A DNA stretch of 18,478 bases, taken from positions 1-18,478 of the forward strand of contig JAFAFP010000240.1 of NCBI GenBank assembly GCA_023423415.1. The letters run 5' to 3'. The stretch is from Pseudomonadota bacterium (GTDB lineage Bacteria; Pseudomonadota; Alphaproteobacteria; Rhizobiales; Xanthobacteraceae). Both the position numbers and the translations under genes were made by a program. The notes below the pieces were generated by a model. It did not search any database. It saw nothing but the letters and a program-made list of their open reading frames with translations, and was not told the origin of the DNA. Each line of letters starts with the position of its first letter. Position 1 is the first letter of the stretch. Shown piece after piece: positions 1 through 8,228 of the stretch.

Positions 1-96
1 GCCTATGTCGTCGAGATCGAGGCCAAGGGCCATGGAAAGAAGACCGTCGAGGCCAAGCTCGGCGTGAGCATCAATCTCGGCGAGATCAGGCTGTAA
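1..96 (+). CDS. C-terminal end of an unknown protein (5' truncated by window)
   Basis: Frame 1 is open from the first base and ends at a TAA at 94-96, giving 31 residues: a lysine- and glutamate-rich stretch, then a short hydrophobic beta-like segment ending in GEIRL. Codon use (GGC, GTC, CTC, ATC) matches the real genes nearby, which supports it as coding. Too little is present to assign a family, and the start lies outside the window. It faces the ATPase gene that ends at 241, so the space between them is a convergent junction holding a repeat. Confidence 0.6.
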   Translation, partial: AYVVEIEAKGHGKKTVEAKLGVSINLGEIRL

Positions 97-136
97 GTTA
101 ATTTCTTGTTGCGTTGAGTCGGCTTATCGTCCGCTC

Positions 137-236
137 GTCCCCGCGAAAGCGGGGACCCAGGAGTTGCGAACCGGATTCCCGACGGAGCCTGTCATCGGGC
201 GCGCGCAAGCGCGGTCCGTTGGCGGGAATGAGCGGA
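137..236. repeat. Degenerate palindromic intergenic repeat with GAAA-loop hairpin
   Basis: An 8-bp perfect stem (GTCCCCGC at 137-144, GCGGGGAC at 149-156) closes a GAAA loop. A second, looser inverted pair follows, ATTCCCG at 175-181 with CGGGAAT at 223-229. The first hairpin has the same design as the one at 8231-8250, with different but still complementary outer stem bases. This looks like one copy of the short palindromic repeat family scattered between genes in Hyphomicrobiales genomes. It fills the convergent gap between the unknown plus-strand gene and the ATPase gene. The right boundary is approximate. Confidence 0.65.
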
Positions 237-240
237 CCTA

Positions 241-825
241 TCAGTCCACCTGCGCCTGCATCACAGAGATGGCATCAACAACAAACCCCACCCGCTCTTC
301 CACACTCACGCGCGGCAATTCCACAAGCTCATACCCAAGCCCGGTGTAAGTCCCGACCATCGCATCATACGTCCGCTGCGCTTCGGCGAAATCCTGCTTG
401 CGCTCGGCATCCTGCGCGTAGATCTCCCGCCACGGCGGCGCGATGAACACGCGGCGATGATAGCGAAAGTCACCCGCGGCTTTCGTCATGTGCGCCGGCA
501 CCGGCAGGCCGGACAATCGCAGATAGCCAATAACATCGGGAATGCCGCGGTCGAAGAAGACCGCACCTGCTTGCGTGATCGCTGCTTCGTATGAGCGGAT
601 ATCCCGCTCCAGCATCCTATCGGCAAAGGCGGCAGGGTTTGTCCACGGCAAAGCCTCACCGCCATTGCCCAACTGCTCCTGGATCACAGCCCGCCCCGCT
701 TCGACCGTGCGCGTGAAGCCGGCCGCTTCCAGCGCCTCGATCAGCGTGGTTTTTCCAGAACCGGGGCCACCGGTGATGACGAAGAAGCGGTCGGTCGATG
801 GCGAATGAGTCTGTGCGTTGGTCAC
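241..825 (-). CDS. AAA_28-like P-loop ATPase/kinase
   Basis: A 194-residue protein with a Walker A motif GGPGSGKTT at residues 19-27, right after a short beta strand (FFVIT). A hydrophobic strand ending in an acidic residue, AVFFDRG around 88-94, is the likely Walker B equivalent, and an arginine-containing segment ERKQDF lies near 141-146. Size and pattern fit the small single-domain AAA_28/NTPase group, cytosolic, with substrate unknown (nucleotide-kinase-like or regulatory). The start is a GTG at 823-825 with only a weak AAGA ribosome site. It begins 10 bp after the stop of the exported protein upstream (836-1876), so the two genes probably share a transcript and may be translationally coupled. 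The P-loop call is firm; the specific role is not. Confidence 0.85.
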   Translation of the reverse strand: MTNAQTHSPSTDRFFVITGGPGSGKTTLIEALEAAGFTRTVEAGRAVIQEQLGNGGEALPWTNPAAFADRMLERDIRSYEAAITQAGAVFFDRGIPDVIGYLRLSGLPVPAHMTKAAGDFRYHRRVFIAPPWREIYAQDAERKQDFAEAQRTYDAMVGTYTGLGYELVELPRVSVEERVGFVVDAISVMQAQVD

Positions 826-835
826 AATGATCTTG

Positions 836-1876
836 TTATGGCGTCGTCCAGGCTTTCAGCGCGGCTGATGTCACAGCACCGCCGACAACGCAAGGCAAGC
901 CCATCGCGACCGCACCGGCGACGGCGGCGCCCAGACAGCCGAGTGCAATCGCACCCTCGCCAATCTTTCCGGCCATCGAAGCATCGCGCTTGCTGCCCGG
1001 TCCCTTGCGCTTCAGGTCTTCGATTGCGCCAACAGCCTCCTTGCGGATAGCGGACAATTGCATCGTATCGGCGGCCTCGGTGATCTGCTTGAGAATATCC
1101 GTGGTCTCTTTCGACTGATGGCGCGCCGACTTTTTGAGCATCGCCAGCAATTCGTGATTGCGCGCGGAATTACTGGCCAGCGTGTATTTCGCCATCACAC
1201 CAAGGGTCAGCTTGTCGACACTGTCGCGCTCCTTCGACCACGGCAGCATCCCGACGATACGCAGGATCGGCCCGTAATCACCGGTCGCAAAGTACCTGCC
1301 CCACAGCATATCGAGCACTTCGGGCGAGGCATCGAGCGCCCAATCGACCTCCGGGCGGCCTTTCGGCTTCTCGCCGGAAAAGAACTTTTTCATTTTGTCG
1401 GTGGCCGACAGCGGCGGCTGCGCAACGGTTGCCGTCAGCGTCGGCAATGAGCCATCGAAATATTTCGAGATCATCACCGCACGCGTCGGCATGTTCGACG
1501 ATTGCTCGGACAGCACCTCTTTCCAGTTCGGCAAGCCGGAATGAGCGATCGCGCGCACCAGCGCCCAGTGATCCTCCGCGTTGATCGGGAACGCGCGCCC
1601 GATCAAACCGCTCGCACGACCCGGATTGCTACCGACCACACCCGAGATGAAACCGACATAGACGCCGGAGTTTTCCGGATCGCGCAGCGCACCGTACCGG
1701 CTCATCGCCTGGATCGCCGCCGGCAATCGCTCCGGTTCCGGCTTGTGACGATAGCGGTTGATCCAGGTGAGCACCTCGTCGGACGACGTGAAGTCGGCCG
1801 CGCGCTGTGGCGAAGCCTGGACCGGAAGGTGCGGGATCAGGATGGCGAAAGACAAAAGAATAGCGGCGACGCGCAT
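836..1876 (-). CDS. Exported hypothetical protein
   Basis: A 346-residue protein I do not recognise. The open frame extends further upstream, but the ATG at 1876 is preferred: it has a strong purine-rich ribosome site (GGAGG, positions 1881-1885, 4 nt away) and begins a clear Sec signal peptide, residues 1-21, ending LPVQA before SPQRA. The mature part is mixed alpha-helical, rich in Trp and Lys. The last 40 residues (about 308-340) are a small-residue hydrophobic stretch containing C314 and C329, which could be a membrane hairpin or glycine-zipper. The first helical region (residues 34-60) is charged. The ATPase gene follows 10 bp downstream on the same strand. Periplasmic location is inferred from the signal peptide. 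Confidence 0.8.
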   Translation of the reverse strand: MRVAAILLSFAILIPHLPVQASPQRAADFTSSDEVLTWINRYRHKPEPERLPAAIQAMSRYGALRDPENSGVYVGFISGVVGSNPGRASGLIGRAFPINAEDHWALVRAIAHSGLPNWKEVLSEQSSNMPTRAVMISKYFDGSLPTLTATVAQPPLSATDKMKKFFSGEKPKGRPEVDWALDASPEVLDMLWGRYFATGDYGPILRIVGMLPWSKERDSVDKLTLGVMAKYTLASNSARNHELLAMLKKSARHQSKETTDILKQITEAADTMQLSAIRKEAVGAIEDLKRKGPGSKRDASMAGKIGEGAIALGCLGAAVAGAVAMGLPCVVGGAVTSAALKAWTTP

Positions 1877-2016
1877 CTCCCCTCCGGAGCGCAGGCTTTT
1901 AGCCTTGAGGTGCGATAATGCATCACCCGCGTCGGCCGATTTCATGTCGCGGGATGGGCAGGATTTCGCTCGCTGCCGCAATAAAGCCGCACGACGGGAG
2001 CGAACGCGGCAAAGAA

Positions 2017-2042
2017 AAAGCCCGGCGTCACCGCCGGGCTTT
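2017..2042 (-). terminator. Rho-independent terminator downstream of the Tim44-domain gene
   Basis: A perfect 11-bp stem (AAAGCCCGGCG at 2017-2027, CGCCGGGCTTT at 2032-2042) encloses a 4-nt loop. Read on the minus strand, the stem is followed by further T residues (TT C TTT), giving a usable U-tract. It lies 28 bp past the stop codon of the Tim44-domain gene (2070-3059) and upstream of the exported-protein gene. It therefore separates the two minus-strand genes into different transcription units. Confidence 0.85.
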
Positions 2043-2069
2043 CGCAATTTTTGCGCTTGTGCGGTGGCC

Positions 2070-3059
2070 TTACGCCTCCTGCACCGCCGACAGCATCCAC
2101 TCGCCGCCACGCGAGCGCCGGAAGGTCCAGAGCTCGGTCCGTTCGAACGGCTCCTTGTCGCCTTCGACGACATTGCCGCTCTTGCGGTCGGTCGTGAAGT
2201 CGATCGACGAGTAGCGCATCGCCACGGTTGCGTATTCGGTGTTGCCTTCGCTCCAGGCTTCCGCGAGGTCGCCCTGCAGCAGCTTCACGTCGCTGACGGT
2301 GTTGACCACGCCGCGGCCGGCATTGTCGGTCAGTTCCTCCGAGAAGTAGCTAACCACTTCCGGCGTCGCCAGCTGACGCAGCTTGGCGATGTCTTCGGCG
2401 CTGTAGGCAGCCTGAACTTCGGACAGGCGCTGCTCGAACATGTTGAAGTCAGACTCGCCGATCTCGATGGCGTCGCCGCCACCCATCATCGGCGCGCCGC
2501 TGCCGCCGCCATAAGCCGGCTGCGACATCGACTGACGCTGATGAACGCCGTCATCCTGCGGACCGGCATCGCGCATCGACGGACCGGCCGCTGTGGCATA
2601 GGCCGGTGCCTTGCGGCGCTGCCACCAGGCCCAGGCCAGGCGCGCAACGATCACCACCAGAACGACCTGGATCAACAGACCCAGAAAACCGGCGAGACCC
2701 GACAGACCACCAAGCAGACCATTGCCCATCAAGAGGCCGATCAGGCCCGCGCCGAGCAGACCGCCCATCAGGCCGCCCATGAAGCCGGGCCGGTTGAACA
2801 GGCCGCCCTTGGCCGCCGTACCGGCCTGACCGGCCTTGGCCGCCGCGTTCGGCGCCTGCGGCTGCGTGATCGAGCGGTTGATCGGGGCTGCGGTATTGGG
2901 TGCCGTCTGGGTCGTCGGCGGCGCTGTATAAGTTTTGCTGCCCCGGCTGCCAAAGCCGCCACCGCGGCGCGCCGCATCAGCTTCGGCCACCGCCAGAATC
3001 AGCATGGCGGCGGCCGCAAGGCCGCATAAGATAAAGCGAATTTGCATTTTACCCCGCAT
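2070..3059 (-). CDS. Tim44-domain membrane protein (TimA-like)
   Basis: A 329-residue protein. Residues 1-30 form a signal peptide or N-terminal anchor ending EADAA, followed by a Gly/Arg and Thr/Pro/Ala-rich linker (31-85). Next is a very glycine- and leucine-rich membrane region (about 92-145, with repeated GGL/GLL patterns and a final helix ending RLAWAWWQRR). After a second glycine-rich linker comes a C-terminal Tim44-like fold (about 200-329) with the typical ending WTFRRSRGGEWMLSAVQ. Bacterial Tim44-like proteins are known in alphaproteobacteria as relatives of the mitochondrial import motor subunit; their bacterial role is unsettled. The start at 3059 is chosen over Met-5 because GGAGG (3066-3070) sits 6 nt upstream of it. 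A terminator follows at 2017-2042. Confidence 0.9.
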   Translation of the reverse strand: MRGKMQIRFILCGLAAAAMLILAVAEADAARRGGGFGSRGSKTYTAPPTTQTAPNTAAPINRSITQPQAPNAAAKAGQAGTAAKGGLFNRPGFMGGLMGGLLGAGLIGLLMGNGLLGGLSGLAGFLGLLIQVVLVVIVARLAWAWWQRRKAPAYATAAGPSMRDAGPQDDGVHQRQSMSQPAYGGGSGAPMMGGGDAIEIGESDFNMFEQRLSEVQAAYSAEDIAKLRQLATPEVVSYFSEELTDNAGRGVVNTVSDVKLLQGDLAEAWSEGNTEYATVAMRYSSIDFTTDRKSGNVVEGDKEPFERTELWTFRRSRGGEWMLSAVQEA

Positions 3060-3238
3060 TTCAGTCCTCCCAGGACACGTATTCGTGCCGAGATATAGGG
3101 GGTGCCGCGATCAAAGTTTAGATGCGTCAGTGCCGCATCCCACAAGACCGCCACTGGACCGTTAAGGAACACCTGACATAATAATGCGTACTCGATTGCG
3201 TCGGCCGGATTCGACCGGCAGGAACGAAGGGGTGGCCC

Positions 3239-3517
3239 ATGCCGCTGCGACTGAACCGGCCTCACGTCCGCGCACTGACGGCGACAATGTTCGGCGCGTT
3301 TCTCTGGTTCGGCTCCGGCGTGAAAGGCAACGACACCGGCGGCATCATCCCCTGGCAGCCGGGCGCCGATGAATATGCGCTGCAACTCGCCGGCGCGCAT
3401 TGCATGCGCTACAATAAATATGCGGTGATCACCAGCGTGCATCCCTGGCCGGGCGATTACATCGGCTTCGTCTGCCGCCGCGCCGGCCGCTGGGGACCTG
3501 CTTTCAACGGCTGGTAA
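3239..3517 (+). CDS. Small conserved-looking hypothetical protein, probably exported or membrane-anchored
   Basis: A 92-residue protein of no family I recognise. ATG 3239 is preceded by AAGGGG at 3227-3232 with 6-nt spacing, a good ribosome site. A basic N-terminus (about 1-11) and a short hydrophobic segment (12-27) suggest a signal peptide or anchor. The rest is rich in aromatic residues and Gly/Pro, with C55 and C79 that could pair in the periplasm. It is divergent from the Tim44-domain gene, and the 179-bp space between must hold promoters for both. A short inverted repeat (GCCGG/CCGGC, 3204-3219) lies just upstream of the ribosome site. Confidence 0.7.
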   Translation: MPLRLNRPHVRALTATMFGAFLWFGSGVKGNDTGGIIPWQPGADEYALQLAGAHCMRYNKYAVITSVHPWPGDYIGFVCRRAGRWGPAFNGW

Positions 3518-3653
3518 GCACGCCTCTTTTTCTTATCGCACTATCGACTTCAACACCTGCGCGATGCGATCCGGCCAGGTGGACGGCGGGAACACACCCG
3601 ACGAGCACGCGGATCGACAAATTGCTGCTTCGTTCACGGCAAATAGTCTCGGT

Positions 3654-4430
3654 TCACCTGCCGCCGGTGCAGCCGCTGCCGGTGACCTTGGTGTCACGCA
3701 CGATCTGCGCAATCTCGGATGGCGCGAACATGCCGAAGTCCGACGCATTGAGGCGCCCTTCCGCAACGCGGTACCGTAGCGAGGACAACACACGATCCTT
3801 GATCGCGTTCGCATTCTGAAGCGCATAAGCGCGATCCTGTCTACGACGAGCGCCTGCATTCGTGTTGTCGAATTTTTCCACCGCTTTTTCCTTCTCTGCA
3901 GCCTGCAACTGGCGCAAAAATGTCGACGCCGCTTCAATAGCTAACGCCCGATTGTCTGGATTGCACAGCGCCCAGCCATTCTGCCGATAGACGCAATCTG
4001 CAACATTTCCCCACAACCAGGCGAACTCCACACCGCCTGCAGATTCCTTTTCGAGGCCTGCCATTGCCGCAACGCGCATCATCTGGCTCGCCATCTGCAT
4101 CTTCTTGTAGATTTCCGTCGTCGGCATGATCTGCTCGGCCGCAATGCCCAGCTTGCTGAACGGAAAGCAGGTCCGAAGCAGCAGCGCGGCCTCGGCCGCA
4201 CCGTCGCGTGCCCTGCTATCGTCGATGGACGCTTCGGACTTGAGCGCAGACGGCAAAGCAACCGTTTCGTCGTTCCAAAGGGACGTAAAGCGCGACGCAT
4301 CCACCAGCGCACCGACACCCGCGGCGCCAATGCCAAAGGCCATCACCACCCCAAGAATCATCGGAAGAAGATTGGTCTTTTTCGGTTGCTGAAATGTCTG
4401 CCGCTCGCGCATTTCCTGAACGAGCTTCAC
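3654..4430 (-). CDS. Single-pass membrane hypothetical protein
   Basis: A 258-residue protein with a short basic cytoplasmic tail, one transmembrane helix at about 21-43, and an outside domain that is mainly helical. Cysteines at 88, 146, 156 and 254 all fall in the predicted periplasmic part and could form two disulfides. A charged helix (about 168-205) rich in Lys/Glu/Arg may be a coiled coil. The start is a GTG at 4428-4430 with a modest GGGGA ribosome site; the nearby ATG at 4410-4412 has a purine run only 2 nt away and is less likely. No recognised domain. The alpha/beta hydrolase gene ends 103 bp upstream on the same strand, so cotranscription is possible but not shown. Confidence 0.75.
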   Translation of the reverse strand: MKLVQEMRERQTFQQPKKTNLLPMILGVVMAFGIGAAGVGALVDASRFTSLWNDETVALPSALKSEASIDDSRARDGAAEAALLLRTCFPFSKLGIAAEQIMPTTEIYKKMQMASQMMRVAAMAGLEKESAGGVEFAWLWGNVADCVYRQNGWALCNPDNRALAIEAASTFLRQLQAAEKEKAVEKFDNTNAGARRRQDRAYALQNANAIKDRVLSSLRYRVAEGRLNASDFGMFAPSEIAQIVRDTKVTGSGCTGGR

Positions 4431-4533
4431 CGCGCTTTCCCCATGTTTTGATTATGCAGGCATTATGAATTCACGCCATTGCGCTTGTCTTAACGCAATC
4501 AAATAGCCGACGGTAAATCCGAGCGCGGAGCCG

Positions 4534-5331
4534 CTAATGTTGCGTCAGAAATTCCCGCACTGCCTGTAGGGCACCGAACTTGTCCAAGTCCTCGTGATCA
4601 CCGCCGGCAAAGCGGACGATCTGTTTCGGCTCCGGCGCCATAGCGTACAGCCGCTCGCCATATGAGATCGGAATCACGCGATCGCGGTCACCATGCAGGA
4701 TCAGGATCGGCGCCCTCACCTTGCCGATACGTTCGTCGGACCGGAACTGGTCCTTCATCAGCCAGCTCACCGGCATGAAGGGATAATGCGCCTTCGCGAT
4801 ATCGAGCGTCGATGTATATGGCGCCTCCAGCACCAACGCGGCAACATCGTGTTCGGCGGCAATCGCCGTCGCGACGCCTGTGCCGAGCGACTCGCCCCAT
4901 AATACGAACTTCGCTTCAGGATAGGTCTTGCGAGCAAAATCATAGGCCGCGCGCGCGTCCGCCAGCAATCCTTCTTCGCTCGGGCTACCTTGCGAGCCGC
5001 CATAACCGCGATAGGACAATGCGACGAGGCCGGTGCCGTCCGACACCAACGGCTTGAAGCGCGGCACGCGATGCTGCAGCGAGCCACCGTTGCCGTGGAA
5101 ATACACCACGACCGCTTTGCTCCCACGCGGCGGCACATGCCAGGCAACCAACTCGGTTCCATCCGCAGCCCGCAGCATGACCTCCTGAGCCTGAGGAAAT
5201 CCAGCATCGGCAGGCGGCGTATGCACTCGCTCCGGGAAATACATCAGCGTTCGCTGCATCACATACATGATCGCGACCAGGCCAATGTAGACCGTCAACA
5301 TAACGACAATGGCTGTTTTAAGGGTGGTCAT
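4534..5331 (-). CDS. Membrane-anchored alpha/beta hydrolase (BEM46/ABHD13-like)
   Basis: A 265-residue serine hydrolase. An N-terminal transmembrane helix (about 5-25) is followed by QRTLMYFPE, typical of the BEM46/ABHD13 group. The oxyanion-hole motif HGNGG is at 79-83. The nucleophile elbow GESLG has Ser148, the acid is Asp217 in HGDRDRVIP, and the base is His246 in GGDHEDL, so the catalytic triad is complete. The active domain probably faces the periplasm or membrane surface. The substrate is unknown: esters, thioesters or lipids are all possible for this group. It is divergent from the MgtC-family gene with only 74 bp between. Confidence 0.92.
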   Translation of the reverse strand: MTTLKTAIVVMLTVYIGLVAIMYVMQRTLMYFPERVHTPPADAGFPQAQEVMLRAADGTELVAWHVPPRGSKAVVVYFHGNGGSLQHRVPRFKPLVSDGTGLVALSYRGYGGSQGSPSEEGLLADARAAYDFARKTYPEAKFVLWGESLGTGVATAIAAEHDVAALVLEAPYTSTLDIAKAHYPFMPVSWLMKDQFRSDERIGKVRAPILILHGDRDRVIPISYGERLYAMAPEPKQIVRFAGGDHEDLDKFGALQAVREFLTQH

Positions 5332-5405
5332 GCAGCGCTTGTATCACATCCCTGCAACGCGCCGGGGGCAGGCCTGATCTCCTTGCCGCGGAAGCAATTT
5401 CAACT

Positions 5406-6116
5406 ATGGTGCCGCGCATGATGATCGCGCAGGAAGAGCTTGTCATTGCGATCCGCCTGCTCGCCTCGGTGCTTGTGGGCGGACTGATCGGCTTTGAGCG
5501 CACCTTTCATGGTCGTCCCGCAGGTTTTCGCACGCACACGCTGGTGTGCCTCGCCTCCGCTCTCCTGATGCTTGTGACCGTCTATCAAGACCTCTGGATG
5601 ACGCAATTGCCGTTGGACGCCATCCGCACCGACCCCACCCGCATGGCACAAGGCATCATGACCGGCATCGGCTTTCTGGGCGCCGGCGTGATCTTCAAGG
5701 AAGGACTGACGGTGCGCGGTCTCACGACGGCAGCGTCGATCTGGGTGACAGCCACGCTCGGCATTCTGGTCGGCATCGGCTTCTATTTCGCCGCCGCCGT
5801 CGGCACCGTTATGGTGCTGGCCATCCTGTCGCTATTTCGTTGGGTTGAGAGCAAACTTCCATCCGAATACTACGCACATCTTGTGCTGGGCTTTCCACGC
5901 GCAAAGACCCTGGATGAACCCGCGTTGCGCAAGATGATCGCTGAAAACGGATTCAGCGTCGCCAATCTGTCCTCCCGCCTGACCGATCGTGGCGAATTGT
6001 TTGAATACCGGATGATGATCAAAAGCCGCGACCGCAACGCAACCGACGCCCTTTCCAGGCACTTGCGCGGTTTGCCTGACGTGGTGGAATTTCGCATCTC
6101 GCCAACGGGCGACTGA
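5406..6116 (+). CDS. MgtC/SapB family inner-membrane protein
   Basis: A 236-residue protein with the MgtC N-terminal hydrophobic domain: GLIGFER at 26-32, AGFRTHTLV at 39-47, GIGFLGAGVIFKEG at 87-100 and GLTTAASIWVTA at 105-116, with four or five membrane helices up to about residue 145. The soluble C-terminal part (about 150-236) looks like the small ACT-like domain found in longer family members. MgtC proteins are linked to growth at low magnesium and to control of ATP synthase and phosphate uptake, but most environmental homologues are uncharacterised. The start is uncertain: there is no good ribosome site, and Met-5 and Met-6 are alternatives. No Mg-responsive leader is evident in the 74 bp upstream. 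Confidence 0.9.
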   Translation: MVPRMMIAQEELVIAIRLLASVLVGGLIGFERTFHGRPAGFRTHTLVCLASALLMLVTVYQDLWMTQLPLDAIRTDPTRMAQGIMTGIGFLGAGVIFKEGLTVRGLTTAASIWVTATLGILVGIGFYFAAAVGTVMVLAILSLFRWVESKLPSEYYAHLVLGFPRAKTLDEPALRKMIAENGFSVANLSSRLTDRGELFEYRMMIKSRDRNATDALSRHLRGLPDVVEFRISPTGD

Positions 6117-6124
6117 ACACAATC

Positions 6125-7315
6125 ATGACAGACAAGACACGTTGGGGCGCCGTCTTCGCCCTTCTCTTTGCGGGCGTTGCTGTGGCATTGCAGATCGGCA
6201 AGGCCGCCATCGCCGTACCAATCCTGCAACGAGACCTGTCGTTGTCTCTCTTCGTGGCGTCCTGGGTGCTGAGCGCCTATGGCACGCTGGGCGCAGTCGC
6301 CGGCCTGCCTTCCGGCATTATCGCGTCACTGTTCAGCGCCAAGCGGACATTGATCGCCGGTCTGATCGCCGCCGGCGTCGGCAGTCTCGCCGGCGCATTG
6401 GTGACCGACGGCAGTCTGCTCATCGCCACGCGGGTCGTCGAAGGCTGTGGCTTCCTCGCTGCCGTGCTCGCATTGCCACGCCTGCTCCGCGCCGTCACCG
6501 CCCCGAAAGACCGGGATACCGTAATGGCAATGTTCGGCGCCTATATGCCGGTCGGCTCGGTGATCATGATGGTGGCCGGCCCGCATCTCGCGGCTTATGG
6601 CTGGCAAACATTGTGGATCGTCAACGGCGCAATCGTCCTCGCCTATGCTGTCCTCATCGCATTGCTGCCGGTGCAGGAGGAGGCACACGCCGCCAATCCC
6701 GGCCGCGCCCTGATACCGAATATCAAGCACGCGTTCGGTACGCCGGGCCCAATCCTTCTGGCGCTTGCCTTCGGCATCTACACCTTTCAGTACGCGGCTA
6801 TGGCCGGCCTGATGCCGACCTTGCTGGTCGATCGTCTCGGACTGTCGATCTCGGCCGCCGGCGCCATTAGCGCGCTGACGGTCGCAGCCAACGCCGTCGG
6901 CAACTTATTCGCCGGCGCTCTTCTCCGCTTCGGCGCCCCGCTCTGGGGCATCGCCGCCTTCGGCTTTACCTTCGTCGGTTTCGCCGGCTTCGGCGTGTTC
7001 TCCGAGAGCCTCCCGGTCGCCGCCATCGCCATTCTGGCCTCCGCCAGTCTGGCTATCACCGGCTTCATTCCAGCTTCGATCTTTGCCGCGGCACCGCGTT
7101 TTGCGGCCAGTTCGGCGGTGCTGGCGATCGTGTTGGGGCTTATCAATCAGGCGACCAACCTTGGAAATCTGATTGGCCCTGCGGTCATGGCCTTCACGGT
7201 GCAGAGCTTTGGCTGGGCGCGCGCTCCCTTCCTGTTCGTGGGCGTGACGATTGCAGGGGTCACCGTCGCGCTCCTGTTGCGGCACGCGATGAAACGGGCG
7301 AAAACATCGGCATGA
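6125..7315 (+). CDS. MFS transporter
   Basis: A 396-residue, 12-helix major facilitator. Evidence is the regular alternation of hydrophobic helices, a motif-A-like loop between helices 2 and 3 (GIIASLFSAKRTLIAG, 64-79), and a central cytoplasmic loop near 178-197 splitting the protein into two six-helix halves. The general look is that of small-organic-anion or drug carriers; the substrate is not readable. It starts 8 bp after the MgtC-family gene. Its stop TGA overlaps the ATG of the hydroxyacid dehydrogenase (ATGA at 7312-7315), so those two are translationally coupled. A transporter for the dehydrogenase's hydroxy- or oxo-acid substrate is a reasonable inference. Confidence 0.9.
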   Translation: MTDKTRWGAVFALLFAGVAVALQIGKAAIAVPILQRDLSLSLFVASWVLSAYGTLGAVAGLPSGIIASLFSAKRTLIAGLIAAGVGSLAGALVTDGSLLIATRVVEGCGFLAAVLALPRLLRAVTAPKDRDTVMAMFGAYMPVGSVIMMVAGPHLAAYGWQTLWIVNGAIVLAYAVLIALLPVQEEAHAANPGRALIPNIKHAFGTPGPILLALAFGIYTFQYAAMAGLMPTLLVDRLGLSISAAGAISALTVAANAVGNLFAGALLRFGAPLWGIAAFGFTFVGFAGFGVFSESLPVAAIAILASASLAITGFIPASIFAAAPRFAASSAVLAIVLGLINQATNLGNLIGPAVMAFTVQSFGWARAPFLFVGVTIAGVTVALLLRHAMKRAKTSA

Positions 7316-8217
7316 AATCCATCTTCATCGACTGCAATCACCAGCTTGAACCGATCTGGCATCGCGTGCACGGCACGGGCGACCCGGCCGTCACCGTCAA
7401 CACAGCTCCCTACAAGGTTGAAGACCTGCCGCGCCTGCTCGACGGATATGACGTCGCGCTCGACGATCATTCCTACATGCCGACGGAATTCATCGCGCAG
7501 TGCAAGGCGCTGAAGCACATCGTCTTCCTCGGCACCGGCGCGGCGAGCTACATGAACATCGCCGAGTTGAAGGAACTCGGCGTCACCGTCCACATCATCA
7601 AGGGTTATGGCGACACCGCCGTCGCCGAACACACCATCGCGCTGATGTTCGCCTGCGCGCGCGAGATTGCGAAAATGGATCGCACGCTGCGCGCCGGCCT
7701 CTGGAAGCCGCTGGAGGGCATGCAGCTTCTCGGCAAGACGATCGGCATCATCGGCCTTGGCGGCATCGGGGCTGAGACCGCGCGCATCGCCAAGGGCATC
7801 GGCATGAATGTCATCGCCTATAACCGTACGAAGCATGCCGATGCTCCGGTGCCGCTGGTCGGGATCGACGAGTTGCTGGAAAAGTCAGACGTGGTGTCGC
7901 TCAATCTCGTGCTGAACGACGAGACCCGCGGCTTTCTCAATGCCGAGCGCATCGCGCGCATGAAGCCCGGCGCGATCCTCGTCAACACGGCACGCGGCGC
8001 GCTGGTCGATGAAGAGGCGATGCTGGCCGCGCTGCGCTCCGGTCATATCGGCCATGCCGGTCTCGACGTCTATCATGCGGAACCGCTGAAACCGGATCAT
8101 CCGCTGACAAAGATGGAGAATGTGACCATCTCCGCACACGCGGCGTTTCGTACTGTCGAAGCCTCGGAAACGCTACTGCGGCGGGCAATCGATATCGTGA
8201 AGGGCTTGAAGCTCTAG
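7312..8217 (+). CDS. NAD(P)-dependent D-2-hydroxyacid dehydrogenase
   Basis: A 301-residue D-isomer-specific 2-hydroxyacid dehydrogenase. The dinucleotide fold has GLGGIG at 148-153. The catalytic residues are all present: Arg228 in NTARGALVDE, Glu257 in HAEPL, and His276 in SAHAAFRT. The last motif differs slightly from the common T/SPH.A form, with Ala in place of Pro. The enzyme interconverts a 2-oxo acid and a D-2-hydroxy acid in the cytosol; the precise substrate cannot be told. Residue 171 after the second strand is Asn in NRTKH, with Arg172 next to it, which leans towards NADP but is weak evidence. It overlaps the transporter stop by 4 bp. Confidence 0.93.
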   Translation: MKSIFIDCNHQLEPIWHRVHGTGDPAVTVNTAPYKVEDLPRLLDGYDVALDDHSYMPTEFIAQCKALKHIVFLGTGAASYMNIAELKELGVTVHIIKGYGDTAVAEHTIALMFACAREIAKMDRTLRAGLWKPLEGMQLLGKTIGIIGLGGIGAETARIAKGIGMNVIAYNRTKHADAPVPLVGIDELLEKSDVVSLNLVLNDETRGFLNAERIARMKPGAILVNTARGALVDEEAMLAALRSGHIGHAGLDVYHAEPLKPDHPLTKMENVTISAHAAFRTVEASETLLRRAIDIVKGLKL

Positions 8218-8228
8218 CGTCTTGCCGC

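Noticed and set aside
1758..3029. A 423-codon open frame on the plus strand
   Set aside because: Antisense to the Tim44-domain gene and the start of the exported-protein gene. It crosses the terminator and its product is Arg/Ala-rich low complexity.
3204..3219. GCCGG-ATTCGA-CCGGC as a tRNA T-arm remnant
   Set aside because: No acceptor, D or anticodon arms surround it and there is no T-loop consensus. It is at most a small hairpin or operator.
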